A stretch of DNA of 64,000 bases from Cryobacterium arcticum (GCF_003185895.1 NZ_QHLY01000007.1:248001-312000), one strand, 5' to 3'; positions 1 through 8,369 are shown, numbered from the stretch's first letter. A program made the numbers and translations. Notes: generated by a model from the sequence alone, not told the origin.

Positions 1-526
1 GGAGCACTGCGGCGAAGTCGTCGATGCCGCGCACCGGCAGAGCCAGGTCGCTGGCCACCTGGGCGATGGAGGGCCGCGGGCCGATCCAGAATTCGCCGAT
101 CTCGGAGTTGGCGTAGAACTCGTCGGAGTCGCGGCCGGCACGTTCCCGGAAGTAGACGGTGACGTCGTGGCCGGTGGTGGTGGGCTCGAAGACGAGCACG
201 GCGCCGGGCTCTGAGTCGCTGCCCCACCCGGTGAGGTGCGCGAAGGCGGAGTGCGCGCGGAAGGCGTAGTCGGTGTCGTTGGCGCGCTGCTTGAGGCGAC
301 CGGCCGGAACGATCAGGCGGTGGCCGGGGTAGAGCCGGGAGATGCGGTCACGCCGGGCGGCCGCGAACGGGGCCTGCTCACGAGCGGGCGGCAGCTCTTC
401 GCTGCGCGCGGCCCAGCCGCTGGAGATGTACTCCTTGAACCCCTGCGAGCCGGGCGTGGTCGACCGGTTCTCGTTGGTGCGGGCAGCGGGGGCGGGTGCG
501 GGGGCGGTGTCGGTGGAGTCAGCCAT
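1..526 (-). CDS. Xaa-Pro aminopeptidase (aminopeptidase P), N-terminal part, cut by window edge
   Basis: Only about the first 175 residues are present; the gene runs off the left edge. They fit the N-terminal domain of M24B aminopeptidase P, a cytosolic metallopeptidase that removes a residue preceding proline: LIVPAGRLKQRANDTDYAF and AFAHLTGW are typical segments. The metal-binding catalytic domain lies outside the window and cannot be checked. An Ala/Pro-rich stretch precedes the domain. Start chosen at ATG 524-526. GGAGG ends one base before it, too close for normal Shine-Dalgarno use, while GACAAT (534-539, minus strand) sits seven bases upstream, which suits leaderless initiation. An in-frame ATG at 533-535 would add three residues. 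Confidence 0.82.
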   Translation of the reverse strand, partial: MADSTDTAPAPAPAARTNENRSTTPGSQGFKEYISSGWAARSEELPPAREQAPFAAARRDRISRLYPGHRLIVPAGRLKQRANDTDYAFRAHSAFAHLTGWGSDSEPGAVLVFEPTTTGHDVTVYFRERAGRDSDEFYANSEIGEFWIGPRPSIAQVASDLALPVRGIDDFAAVL

Positions 527-579
527 ACCTCCCATTGTCCACCTGATCCTTCGGCCTGGCTGGCCGCGAGCTGTGCCGG

Positions 580-1635
580 TCAGGCCGGTGCGGGGGAGAG
601 CGTGGCGACGATCGGCCGGTGATCGCTGCCGGCGCCGTCTTCGGTGCCGATCACTCGCATCTCGTCCACCCGCCAGTTCGGGGTGGCGAGCACGTGGTCG
701 ATCGGGCTGCCCAGCAGCCTGGGTGCCCAGGTCGGCCAGGTGCCGACGGCCGCGGATCCGGCCGAGAGGGCGGCATCCCGGCAGCCGCCGAGCTGATCGC
801 TGCCGGTGTCGGCGTGACCGGCGAAATGGTCGAGGGTGGCGTTGAAGTCGCCGGCCATGATCACGTTGCTGTCGGCGGCGGAGGAGCACTCCTCAGCCAG
901 CCAGTCGAGGTCGGAGCGCCAGTTCGACATCTCCCACTGGATCGGTGCGACGGCGTGCACCGCGATGATGGTGGGGCCGTCGCCGTCGGCCGGGGCCGCC
1001 ACCACGGTAGGCAACACGTTGGTGTTGCCGGGCGGGCCGGAGCCTTCCGCCGAGGTCACGGTGTAGTCGCCGAGGTCTGGGCTGATCAGCAGGGTCGTCG
1101 ACCGCGCCTTGGAGATGAGGTCGAAGGCCAGGGTGTGCACCCACATCGGCCGGCCCGCGGCGCGCATCGCCTCCGCGATGAGCACGCCGGTCTCCTCGGT
1201 GGTCTCCGGCAGGGTGATCACGTCGGCGCCCTCGGCGATGGCGAGGGCGGCGATGTTCTCGGCCCCGGGTTCGTCGCCGAGGGTGTTCCAGCTCAGGACC
1301 GTGATCGAGGCGTCCGCTTCGGCATCCGTTTCGGCCGCCGAGACGGAGCCTGCTCCGATGCCGCGGTGCAGCAGGATGCCCGTATTGACGGCGCCGAAGA
1401 GCACCAGGAGCACCATCAACAAAGCGGTGGTGCCGCGCAACGGGCGCACGAGTAGCAGCAGCACGGCGAGAAGGGCGACCAGTGCCACCGCCACGATCAC
1501 GGCCAAGCCGCGCAGGGACACCGCGTGGGCGACCACCCAGGCGTTCTGCAGGCCGAAGAATTGCGGCCAGGCCAGCACGGCGAGAACCGCGATGGTGACC
1601 AGAACGACGATGATGCGGGCAAGAGCGGAGACCAT
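580..1635 (-). CDS. Membrane-anchored endonuclease/exonuclease/phosphatase (EEP) family protein
   Basis: About 351 residues. Three hydrophobic segments fill roughly the first 90 residues. An EEP fold follows, with the family signatures VLSWNTLGD, GDFNAT, SPIDHVL and GSDHRPI that carry the metal ligands and catalytic His/Asp. The catalytic domain probably faces outside the membrane, hydrolysing phosphodiester or phosphomonoester bonds; the substrate cannot be predicted. A TTG at 1677 would extend the protein by 14 residues but leaves only 13 bases to the divergent PHP gene. ATG 1635 is therefore preferred; TACAGT lies nine bases upstream of it. The gene stops 53 bases before the aminopeptidase P gene on the same strand. 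Confidence 0.82.
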   Translation of the reverse strand: MVSALARIIVVLVTIAVLAVLAWPQFFGLQNAWVVAHAVSLRGLAVIVAVALVALLAVLLLLVRPLRGTTALLMVLLVLFGAVNTGILLHRGIGAGSVSAAETDAEADASITVLSWNTLGDEPGAENIAALAIAEGADVITLPETTEETGVLIAEAMRAAGRPMWVHTLAFDLISKARSTTLLISPDLGDYTVTSAEGSGPPGNTNVLPTVVAAPADGDGPTIIAVHAVAPIQWEMSNWRSDLDWLAEECSSAADSNVIMAGDFNATLDHFAGHADTGSDQLGGCRDAALSAGSAAVGTWPTWAPRLLGSPIDHVLATPNWRVDEMRVIGTEDGAGSDHRPIVATLSPAPA

Positions 1636-1678
1636 AGACCAGTCACTGTAGGGGAACTTCCTGCCATCCTGCTCCAAC

Positions 1679-1684
1679 TAGCAT
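1679..1684 (+). promoter_or_regulatory. Predicted -10 element of the PHP gene (leaderless)
   Basis: TAGCAT ends six bases before the ATG at 1691, placing the expected transcription start on the start codon. No Shine-Dalgarno sequence is seen. Confidence 0.5.
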
Positions 1685-1690
1685 GGGCAT

Positions 1691-2563
1691 ATGGCAGTCG
1701 AACGGCGTTTCACAGGTCCGATCGACCTGCACACCCACTCCAGCGTCTCCGACGGCACCGAGACCCCCTCCCAGCTGGTTCGCGCCGCTGCGGCCGCCGG
1801 ACTCGGCACGGTCGCGCTCACCGACCACGATTCCACGGCCGGTTGGGCCGAGGCGTCGGTCGCCGCGCGGACCGCCGGCATCACCCTGATCCCCGGCATG
1901 GAGTTCAGCACCAAGGTCAGCTACGCCAGCATCCACCTGCTCGCCTACCTCTTCGACCCGTCAGATGCCGGCATCGTGGCCGAGACCGCGCACGTGCGGA
2001 AGGCCCGGCTGACCCGGGCCGAGCAGATGGTGGCGCGCATCGGCGCCGACTACGCCCTGACCTGGGATGACGTGCTCGCCCAGACCACGACCGGCGGAAC
2101 CGTGGGCCGGCCGCACATTGCCGACGCCCTGGTGGCGAACGGTCTGGCGCTTACCCGCAGCGAGGCCTTCGCCGGCATCCTGCACTGGGAGGCCGGCTAC
2201 TACCAGCCGCACTACGCCCCCGATCCGCTGCGCGCGGTGCGGCTGGTGCGTGCGGCTGGGGGAGTGCCCGTGATCGCGCATCCGGCCACGCGCGGCGTCG
2301 CCGATGTGATGGCGGAGAGCAGGCTGGCGGCGCTCGTGGAGGCCGGACTGTTCGGCCTCGAGCTGAGGCACCGCGAGAACAAGCCGGAGGCCACCGCACG
2401 GCTCACCACCCTGGCCGAGAAGTATGGCCTGATGATTACCGGGTCCAGCGACTATCACGGCGAGGGCAAGCCCAACCGGCTCGGCGAGAACACCACAACG
2501 CCCGAGGTGCTCGAGCGGCTCATCGCCGAGGGCCGCGGGTCGGAGCCGGTGTACGCCGCCTGA
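1691..2563 (+). CDS. PHP-domain phosphoesterase (TrpH/YciV type)
   Basis: 290 residues, a single PHP domain. The metal-binding motifs are in order: HTHSSVSDGTETP at residues 14-26, LTDHDS, the GMEFS glutamate, PVIAHPAT and the terminal SSDYHGEG with Asp-x-His. This size and motif set match the stand-alone PHP family of E. coli YciV/TrpH, which hydrolyses nucleoside 3',5'-bisphosphates and short 5'-phosphorylated oligonucleotides. That activity is inferred from the family. The gene is divergent from the EEP gene, 55 bases away, and followed by the histidine kinase on the same strand with a 138-base gap. Confidence 0.85.
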   Translation: MAVERRFTGPIDLHTHSSVSDGTETPSQLVRAAAAAGLGTVALTDHDSTAGWAEASVAARTAGITLIPGMEFSTKVSYASIHLLAYLFDPSDAGIVAETAHVRKARLTRAEQMVARIGADYALTWDDVLAQTTTGGTVGRPHIADALVANGLALTRSEAFAGILHWEAGYYQPHYAPDPLRAVRLVRAAGGVPVIAHPATRGVADVMAESRLAALVEAGLFGLELRHRENKPEATARLTTLAEKYGLMITGSSDYHGEGKPNRLGENTTTPEVLERLIAEGRGSEPVYAA

Positions 2564-2701
2564 TCCCTGGGCTGGCCGGTCGTGGCCTGGCCGACGGCCT
2601 GATGGATGCTGATGTGCCGGGACCGGTGCGAACGCTATGCTCGGAAAAATACTGGATGAGAGCCCGGACCCCGCTCTGACATGCTGGATGAAGGAGCTCC
2701 C

Positions 2702-4384
2702 ATGTCTCTGCTCGGCGCCGACACTGTCGAACCGGAAAGCCGGCTTCTGAACCGCGCTCTGTTCGGCACCCAATTGGTGTTGCTGGCCCTCGTCATCGTC
2801 GTCGTCGCCGCTGGGCTTCTCGGCGAACGACGATGGCCGGCCAGCGCGGCGGAATGGATCTTGACCCTCGCGCCGGTCGGCGCTCTGCTCCTCACGGTGC
2901 TCGTCTTCGTTCTGGGGTCTGCCCGTGGTCGGGCTCAGCGGGGCAAGCTGCTCGCCGCCTCCGCCACCCTGCGCGCTTCGGTACGGCGCGGGGCGGCCGG
3001 CGACGAAGCGCTGCGCGTCTCCACCGAGCGCCGCAAGTTCGGTGCCCGTCGCCTGCGCGATCTGGTGGAGCGCGGCAGGGTGAGCGATGCGAATCTCAGC
3101 GACGCCCTGGCGAAGGGCCTGGAGAGCGATGAGAACCTGCGCGTCGCCGTGGCGAGCGGGCTGGTGGGCGACGACAACCTGCGGGCCGCCGTGGCCAGTG
3201 GCGTCGTCACCGACGAGAAGCTGCGGTTGTCGGTCGCGGCCGGGCTCCTCGGCGCCGAGGCCCTCAGAGTGTCCGTCGCCGACGGGGTGCTGGGCGCCGA
3301 GGCGTTGCGGGTGTCGATCGAACAGGGCATTGACGCGGCATCCACCACTCTGGCGGTGGTGGATACCGTGGATGCGGCCATCACCCTGTACGCACCAGAC
3401 GGGCACATCCTGCTGACCAACGACACCGCGCGCACCCTCGCCGTGCTGGCCCGATCAGAGGAGCTCGATCCGCTGGAATTCGCTGACGACAGGATCACGC
3501 CCATTCCGCTCTTCGACCAGGTGCTCGCGCGCGCCGCGCGCGGGCAACTGGTTACCCGGCGCGCGTATTGGGTGGGCACCGGCGATGCGCAGCGGGCCAT
3601 CATGTCGACCTCCCAGTACGTTCGCCGTGCCTCCGGCGAACTGATCGGCACTGTTGTCGCTTCCCATGACGTCACTCCGCTCGCGCGCACCCGCGACGAG
3701 TTCCTGGAGACCGTCAGCCACGAGTTGCGGACCCCGTTGACCTCGATGATCGGCTACCTCGAAATCATCGAGGACGCACTCGACCTTGAGGAGACCGGGA
3801 TCGCCCGGGAGTTCGAGGTCATCCAGCGCAATACCGACCGGCTCCTCAAACTGATCAACGATCTGCTGCTCACCTCCAAAGGCGAGGCGCCGTCGGATCG
3901 CCGGCCCGTCGATGTGACCGGGCTCGCTGTCAGCTGCCTCAACTCGATTCGGCAGCGTGCCGAGTCGGTCGGTGTCCGGCTCCTCACGACGGATGCGGCG
4001 TCCATCGTCGCCGAGGTGGAGGCGGACCGGATCGGCGACGCCTTCGATAAGGTCTTCTCCAACGCCCTCAAGTTCAACCGACCAGACGGGCAGATCCAAC
4101 TGGCGGTGCTCTCTGACGAGACCCACGTGATCGTGCGGATCTCGGACACCGGAATGGGCATGACCGCCGACGACCGGCAGCGGATGTTCGAACGCTTTTA
4201 CCGCGCTCCCTCGTCGAGAATCGATGTGATCGCCGGAGCCGGTCTGGGCCTGACCACGGCCAAGATCATCGTCGATGCGCACCACGGCGCAATCTCGGCC
4301 GTCAGCGCCCTCGGTGAGGGCACTACCGTTGAGATTCGGCTGCCCCTGCTCGCCGCCCCGATTCGAGTGACACCCTTGGATTGA
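2702..4384 (+). CDS. Orphan sensor histidine kinase with a 14-residue repeat region
   Basis: 560 residues. Two membrane helices (about 21-41 and 53-73) are separated by a very short loop, so there is no large extracellular sensor. A helical stretch and six 14-residue repeats (126-209) come next, then a PAS-like domain (about 210-325), a HisKA domain with SHELRTP (phospho-acceptor His340) and an HATPase domain with SNALKFN, SDTGMGM and GAGLGLT. The protein should autophosphorylate and pass the phosphate to a response regulator, but none is encoded nearby. Start chosen at ATG 2702 because AAGGAG (2691-2696) is correctly spaced. A TATGCT box at 2636-2641 could be its -10 element. Confidence 0.88.
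   Translation: MSLLGADTVEPESRLLNRALFGTQLVLLALVIVVVAAGLLGERRWPASAAEWILTLAPVGALLLTVLVFVLGSARGRAQRGKLLAASATLRASVRRGAAGDEALRVSTERRKFGARRLRDLVERGRVSDANLSDALAKGLESDENLRVAVASGLVGDDNLRAAVASGVVTDEKLRLSVAAGLLGAEALRVSVADGVLGAEALRVSIEQGIDAASTTLAVVDTVDAAITLYAPDGHILLTNDTARTLAVLARSEELDPLEFADDRITPIPLFDQVLARAARGQLVTRRAYWVGTGDAQRAIMSTSQYVRRASGELIGTVVASHDVTPLARTRDEFLETVSHELRTPLTSMIGYLEIIEDALDLEETGIAREFEVIQRNTDRLLKLINDLLLTSKGEAPSDRRPVDVTGLAVSCLNSIRQRAESVGVRLLTTDAASIVAEVEADRIGDAFDKVFSNALKFNRPDGQIQLAVLSDETHVIVRISDTGMGMTADDRQRMFERFYRAPSSRIDVIAGAGLGLTTAKIIVDAHHGAISAVSALGEGTTVEIRLPLLAAPIRVTPLD
3077..3328 (+). repeat. Six tandem 42-base units encoding 14-residue repeats inside the histidine kinase
   Basis: Residues 126-209 of the kinase read as six consecutive 14-mers, for example LVGDDNLRAAVASG, VVTDEKLRLSVAAG, LLGAEALRVSVADG and VLGAEALRVSIEQG. 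Acid or amide residues recur at positions 4-6, Leu-Arg (mostly) at 7-8, Val/Ala around 10-12 and Gly at 14. The DNA units are in phase without indels but have diverged, so the array is old rather than a recent slippage product. Confidence 0.85.
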
Positions 4385-4434
4385 CAGCATGCTGTATACC
4401 TGAGGCTTCAGGATCGCATGACCTCCGCTCCCCG

Positions 4435-4440
4435 TATCCT
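4435..4440 (+). promoter_or_regulatory. Predicted -10 element of the GNAT gene (leaderless)
   Basis: TATCCT ends six bases before ATG 4447. The GGAGG in the six-base spacer lies one base from the ATG, too close to work as a normal ribosome binding site. Confidence 0.5.
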
Positions 4441-4446
4441 GGAGGC

Positions 4447-4905
4447 ATGCTCCAGCTGTCCCCGATGACTCCACGTGATCGCGGAGAGCTGATCGAGTTC
4501 CTCCGGAACGTCGACCTCACCCTGAGCGGGCTGGACTCCCCGACAGTGCGGTTGTGGATTGAGCGTGACGCGGAGTCAGGCGCCATCGTCGCCAGCACCG
4601 GATTCGAATGCAGCGACGACGGCAGTCAGGTACTCATCCGCAGTGTCGCCGTGGATCCGACCCGCCGGAACCGGGGAACTGGCGTCGCCTTGGCCGGATT
4701 CGTGCTCGATCGTGCCGCAGAGTGCGGCGCGGACCAGGCGTGGCTGTTCAGCCGCCGCTCTGGGGAGTTCTGGCAGCGGCTAGGGTTCACACCGGCGACC
4801 ACCGAGGACCTCGCCGAAGCGCTGCCATCCACCCATCAGGTGCGGTATTTCGCCGGAACGGGGCAGTTGGCTCGCGAAGTGGCGTGGAGTCGGCCGCTCA
4901 GGTGA
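4447..4905 (+). CDS. GNAT-family N-acetyltransferase
   Basis: 152 residues, one GNAT fold. The acetyl-CoA-binding motif A is visible as IRSVAVDPTRRNRGTGVALA (the R/Q-x-x-G-x-G/A region), and the C-terminal part has FWQRLGF. The layout resembles short GNATs of the ArsN2 type, but no arsenic genes are near, so the acyl acceptor is unknown. ATG 4447 is chosen from the leaderless promoter; a TTG at 4381 in the same frame would overlap the kinase stop and add 22 residues unlike the family. The 3' end overlaps the convergent small gene by eight bases. Confidence 0.75.
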   Translation: MLQLSPMTPRDRGELIEFLRNVDLTLSGLDSPTVRLWIERDAESGAIVASTGFECSDDGSQVLIRSVAVDPTRRNRGTGVALAGFVLDRAAECGADQAWLFSRRSGEFWQRLGFTPATTEDLAEALPSTHQVRYFAGTGQLAREVAWSRPLR

Positions 4906-5110
4906 GCTTCGTAGCCTGCGAGACCCAGACCCGCCCGACCGCGTCGTAGAATTCGAGCAGGCAAGCGTCGGCAACGGTCTGGATGGCGGCGAGGGCTGTG
5001 TCATCGGTTGCCGCGATGGAGTAATCGAAGCCGAGCTGATTGCCCCGAGCGGTGAGCTGGCTGATGCCGAGCTCCTTGGCCAGCTCCACGAGTGTCAATT
5101 GCATGTCCAT
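4898..5110 (-). CDS. Small conserved-looking hypothetical protein (70 residues)
   Basis: 70 residues beginning MDMQLTLVELAKELG. Its first half (LVELAKELGISQLTARGNQL) has the spacing of a helix-turn-helix or MerR-like DNA-reading helix pair, but the rest does not confirm this and the family is not recognised. Start ATG 5108-5110, with an alternative ATG at 5102-5104. AACGCT (minus strand) lies six bases upstream of the first, again a leaderless arrangement. Codon use matches the neighbours. It ends tail-to-tail with the acetyltransferase gene. Confidence 0.5.
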   Translation of the reverse strand: MDMQLTLVELAKELGISQLTARGNQLGFDYSIAATDDTALAAIQTVADACLLEFYDAVGRVWVSQATKLT

Positions 5111-5139
5111 GCCGCGAGCGTTGTGCCGCCCGCTCTCGT

Positions 5140-5194
5140 GAGTTGCCAGTTTGTGCCCCCTCGCGCGTGCTGAAGGGGCCAGAAGTGGCAACTC
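5140..5194. repeat. Two-tier inverted repeat
   Basis: Outer arms GAGTTGCCA (5140-5148) and TGGCAACTC (5186-5194) are perfect. Inside them, a GCCCCCT tract (5155-5161) faces AGGGGC (5174-5179). The transcript from either strand would form a long interrupted hairpin. It lies between the DEAD-box terminator and the small hypothetical gene. Confidence 0.6.
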
Positions 5195-5222
5195 GACGGG
5201 GCCGGGTGCGCCGAGATGACAG

Positions 5223-5257
5223 AAACGGCCCCCTGACGCGAGGTCAGGGGGCCGTTT
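5223..5257 (-). terminator. Terminator of the DEAD-box helicase gene
   Basis: Perfect 15-base-pair stem (5223-5237 with 5243-5257) with a five-base loop, ending in GTTTC on the minus strand, about 20 bases beyond the helicase stop codon. Confidence 0.8.
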
Positions 5258-5276
5258 GTGGCAAGTCGGTTGAGCG

Positions 5277-6758
5277 TTACGCGGTGGGCGCCTGCGGGTT
5301 GCGGCGGCGGGTGCGGCTGCGACGGCGCGGTGCGCTGTTGCCGTCGTGGTGCTCGGTGCCTCCGCCGTCGTGCGTCCCTGCTGCCGCGGTGGCGGCGGGA
5401 GCATCCGGGTTGGTGCTGCTGCCGACGCGGGTGCGCGGGCGGCTGGCCTGGTCGGACGAACGGGCGGAGCCAGAGCGGCCGGCATCGGAGCGTCCGCCGG
5501 AGCGGCTGTCGCTGCGTCCGCCGCGGTTGGCGTCCCGACCGGAAGCCGCGCCCGGCACGGTTTCCTTGATCGGGGTCGCGCGCAGGCGGCCCTTCGACCC
5601 GGCGGGGATGTTGAGGTCGGTGTAGAGGTGCGGCGACGAGGAGTAGGTCTCCTGCGGCTCGGGGGTGCCGAAGTCGAGGGCCTTGTTGATGAGGGTCCAC
5701 TTGGGCATGTCATCCCAGTCCACGAAGGTGACCGCGATGCCGGTCTTGCCGGCGCGGCCGGTGCGGCCCACGCGGTGCAGGTAGGCTTTCTCGTCTTCGG
5801 GGATGGTGTGGTTGATCACGTGGGTGACGTCGTCGACGTCGATGCCGCGGGCGGCGACATCCGTGGCGATCAGGATGTCTTTCTTGCCGGCCTTGAACGA
5901 GGCCATCGCGCGCTCACGCTGCTCCTGGTTGAGGTCGCCGTGCACGGCGGTGGCGTTGAAACCGCGGTCGCCGAGTTCCTCGACCAGCTTGGCCGCCGCA
6001 CGCTTGGTGCGGGTGAAGATCACGGTCTTGCCGCGGCCCTCAGCCATCAGGATGCGGCCGATGACCTCGTCCTTGTCCATGTTGTGCGCGCGGTAGACCA
6101 GGTGCTCGATGTTGGCCTGCATGAGGCCCTCGTCGGGGTCGCTCGCGCGGATGTGGATCGGCTTGGTCATGAACCGACGGGCCAGGGCCACAATCGGGCC
6201 GGGCATGGTGGCCGAGAAGAGCATGGTGTGGCGGGTGGACGGCGTCTGCGAGAACAGCTTCTCGATGTCGGCGAGGAAGCCGAGGTCGAGCATCTTGTCG
6301 GCCTCGTCGAGAACCATCTCACGCACGTTGGCGAGGCTGAGCAGGCGCTGGCTGGCGAGGTCGAGCAGGCGCCCGGGGGTGCCGACGACGATCTGCGCGC
6401 CGGCCTTGAGCTGCTCGATCTGACCCTCGTAGGCCTTGCCGCCGTAGATGGAGACGATGCTGGTGCCGCGGTTGCTGGCAGCGAGCTCGAGGTCTTCACT
6501 GACCTGCACGCACAGCTCGCGGGTGGGCACGACGACGAGGGCCTGCACGCCGGGCTCGGGGTTGAGGCCGAGGCGCTGGATCAGCGGCAGCCCGAAGCCG
6601 AGGGTCTTACCGGTTCCGGTCTTGGCCTGACCGATGATGTCCTGGCCGCTGAGGGCGAGGGGGATAGTCTGCGTCTGGATCGGGAACGGCTCGAGGATGC
6701 CCTTGGAAGCGAGAGCCTCGACCATGTCTGCGTCGATATTGAGTTCGGTAAAGGTCAC
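5277..6758 (-). CDS. DEAD-box ATP-dependent RNA helicase
   Basis: 493 residues. The helicase core is complete: Q-motif region PFPIQTQ, motif I AKTGTGKT (45-52), PTRELCVQV, TPGRLLDLA, motif II VLDEADKML, motif III SAT, and the C-terminal ARGIDVDDV and HRVGRTGRAGKTG motifs. A low-complexity tail of about 120 residues rich in Arg, Ser and Gly follows and probably binds RNA. This is the architecture of RhlE/CshA-type enzymes that unwind structured RNA in ribosome assembly, mRNA decay and cold growth. GTG start at 6756-6758. A leader of up to about 180 bases separates it from the divergent ferritin-like gene and contains a small TGCGCC/GGCGCA hairpin. Confidence 0.92.
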   Translation of the reverse strand: MTFTELNIDADMVEALASKGILEPFPIQTQTIPLALSGQDIIGQAKTGTGKTLGFGLPLIQRLGLNPEPGVQALVVVPTRELCVQVSEDLELAASNRGTSIVSIYGGKAYEGQIEQLKAGAQIVVGTPGRLLDLASQRLLSLANVREMVLDEADKMLDLGFLADIEKLFSQTPSTRHTMLFSATMPGPIVALARRFMTKPIHIRASDPDEGLMQANIEHLVYRAHNMDKDEVIGRILMAEGRGKTVIFTRTKRAAAKLVEELGDRGFNATAVHGDLNQEQRERAMASFKAGKKDILIATDVAARGIDVDDVTHVINHTIPEDEKAYLHRVGRTGRAGKTGIAVTFVDWDDMPKWTLINKALDFGTPEPQETYSSSPHLYTDLNIPAGSKGRLRATPIKETVPGAASGRDANRGGRSDSRSGGRSDAGRSGSARSSDQASRPRTRVGSSTNPDAPAATAAAGTHDGGGTEHHDGNSAPRRRSRTRRRNPQAPTA

Positions 6759-6929
6759 GTTTTTGGTTGCCTGTCTAGCTAGAAGCGGGATGCGCCCGTC
6801 TTTTGCTTCAGGCGCAAGTACACCGATCCGCGCCGGTGAATGTGTCCAGACTATCGGTCGGCCCTGTGTTAACGCCGTTTACCACACCGCGCACCGTGCG
6901 GCGGGCCAGCGAAGCCGGGACGGTGGACC

Positions 6930-6935
6930 TATGCT
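6930..6935 (+). promoter_or_regulatory. Predicted -10 element of the ferritin-like gene (leaderless)
   Basis: TATGCT ends six bases before the GTG start at 6942, with no Shine-Dalgarno sequence between them. Confidence 0.5.
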
Positions 6936-6941
6936 TGGCTG

Positions 6942-7643
6942 GTGATCTCGTGGTTAGGTGAACGTCCGAAACGGGCAGAGACGCCCCGGCTGTCGGCCAG
7001 GGCTGAACGGCGGGCGACGACGAAAGTCGACATCACCGAGCTCGTTCCCGACCTGCTCACCTACCTCGGCCAGGCCGCGTATTTCGAACTGGGCATGTTC
7101 GAGAGCCTGTCGACGGCCGTGATCTCGGCCCCGAACCTCGCGGCCAAGGAGGGCCTGAGCCTCGCTGCCGGACGCGCGCTGTCGAAGCACCACGGCCTGA
7201 TCGAAGAGATCCGCCGTCGCGATGGTGAACCGGCCACTGTGATGAGCCCGTTCGTGCCGGCCCTTGACAGGTTCCGGGCGGCGACAGCGGGCGACGACTG
7301 GTCGGAACTTCTGCTCAGCTGCTACCTCACCGGCGGCCTGCTCGACGACTTCTTCATCCGGCTCTCCGACGCGCTGCCGGGGGATATCGGCCCGCGCATC
7401 GCACATCTGCTCGGCGAGCACGGCGGCACCGAGGTGCTGATGCGGGAACTCACCGCCGCTCTTGCCGCCCAGCCGGCGCTGGAGTCGCGCCTGGCCCTGT
7501 GGGGCCGCCGCCTGGTGGGCGACACCCTGCTCGTGGCGCGGTCGGCCATGGCCGTCACGCAGGACTCCCGCATCGAACCTGTCTTCACCGAGCTGATCGC
7601 CGCGCACACCCGCCGCATGGATGGTCTGGGCCTCACCGCGTAG
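6942..7643 (+). CDS. Ferritin-like-fold protein (MiaE-like, homologue of mycobacterial Rv3210c by position)
   Basis: 233 residues, almost entirely helical, without signal peptide or membrane segment. The composition and the order of long helices (YLGQAAYFELGMFESLS, then the central SCYLTGGLLDDFF) fit the ferritin-like superfamily members of actinobacteria sometimes compared with the tRNA hydroxylase MiaE. A clear pair of Glu-x-x-His iron motifs is not obvious, so metal binding is unproven. Its place between a DEAD-box helicase and DUF3107 matches the mycobacterial gene order recalled from memory. GTG start supported by the leaderless promoter. Confidence 0.65.
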   Translation: MISWLGERPKRAETPRLSARAERRATTKVDITELVPDLLTYLGQAAYFELGMFESLSTAVISAPNLAAKEGLSLAAGRALSKHHGLIEEIRRRDGEPATVMSPFVPALDRFRAATAGDDWSELLLSCYLTGGLLDDFFIRLSDALPGDIGPRIAHLLGEHGGTEVLMRELTAALAAQPALESRLALWGRRLVGDTLLVARSAMAVTQDSRIEPVFTELIAAHTRRMDGLGLTA

Positions 7644-7696
7644 CCCCTCGTCGAGTCGCGCACCGCGCTGCCCCCGCGACCCGCGCCGGAACACGA

Positions 7697-7724
7697 ACAC
7701 CCCCGCCGAATCCGGCGGGGGTGT
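7697..7724. terminator. Bidirectional terminator hairpin
   Basis: Perfect 12-base-pair stem (7697-7708 with 7713-7724) and a four-base loop, between the convergent ferritin-like gene and the small membrane protein gene. It can serve both. Confidence 0.75.
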
Positions 7725-7739
7725 GTCGTGCGGAGCAGG

Positions 7740-8042
7740 CTAAGCGGGCAGCCCGGTCTTGCTGATCGAGTGCAGCATCGCGAGGTCGGCCGCCTGGCGC
7801 CGACGCCCGACGAGCACGTCCACCACGACCGCTGCGACGCCGGCGACAATGAACGACACCCACCAGATCCAGCCGCCGTCCCACGCCCAGCCGAGCCAGG
7901 TCAGCACGACCCAGACCAGAGCCGCGACCCCGGTGCCGACGGCCGGCACCAGCACGGAGCCGTGCGTGAGCCGGTTGGGCAGGGCGTAGCGGGCGGCCAG
8001 GCCGAGCAATGCGCCGCCGAGCGCGACGAACAGGAGCTCCAT
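7740..8042 (-). CDS. Small three-helix membrane protein, function unknown
   Basis: 100 residues with three hydrophobic segments (about 1-20, 29-50 and 58-78) and a basic C-terminal cytoplasmic tail (GRRRQAADLAMLHS). No family is recognised. It starts six bases after the DUF3107 stop codon on the same strand, so the two are almost certainly co-transcribed. Nothing in the sequence indicates a substrate; a structural or regulatory membrane role is all that can be inferred. Confidence 0.65.
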   Translation of the reverse strand: MELLFVALGGALLGLAARYALPNRLTHGSVLVPAVGTGVAALVWVVLTWLGWAWDGGWIWWVSFIVAGVAAVVVDVLVGRRRQAADLAMLHSISKTGLPA

Positions 8043-8048
8043 CAGGAG

Positions 8049-8273
8049 TTACGCGACGAAGCCGACACGGCGAGAGGACTCCGAGCCCAGCTCGACGTAG
8101 GCCAGGCCCACGGTCGGCACGATGTAGACGTGCCCCTTCTTGTCGCTGAGCTTGAGGTAGCCGGTCTGGCCGGCGAGGGCGGCCGCGACGGTCTCCTCGA
8201 TCTCGTTGGCCGGCTGGGTTGACTCGAAGCTGATCTCCCGGGGGGAGTTGAAGATGCCAATGCGAATGTCCAC
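8049..8273 (-). CDS. DUF3107 protein (TB9.4-like)
   Basis: 74 residues matching the actinobacterial DUF3107 family: MDIRIGIFNSPREISFES at the start and GHVYIVPTVGLAYVELG near the end. Family members are about 75-90 residues, cytosolic and of unknown biochemical function; the mycobacterial member was noted as a secreted-antigen candidate. GTG start with GAAAGGCG correctly spaced upstream. It heads a two-gene operon with the small membrane protein and is divergent from adnA, as in the mycobacterial region this block resembles. Confidence 0.85.
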   Translation of the reverse strand: MDIRIGIFNSPREISFESTQPANEIEETVAAALAGQTGYLKLSDKKGHVYIVPTVGLAYVELGSESSRRVGFVA

Positions 8274-8357
8274 GGATGCGCCTTTCGGTTGCCTATCCGC
8301 CCAGATTACGACATGCCGTCAGGCTGCCCTGCCACGTTCACTGTCGGCGCAACCCGT

Positions 8358-8363
8358 TACCGT
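8358..8363 (+). promoter_or_regulatory. Predicted -10 element of adnA (leaderless)
   Basis: TACCGT ends six bases before the GTG at 8370. That favours GTG 8370 over the adjacent in-frame ATG 8373. Confidence 0.45.
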
Positions 8364-8369
8364 TGGAGC

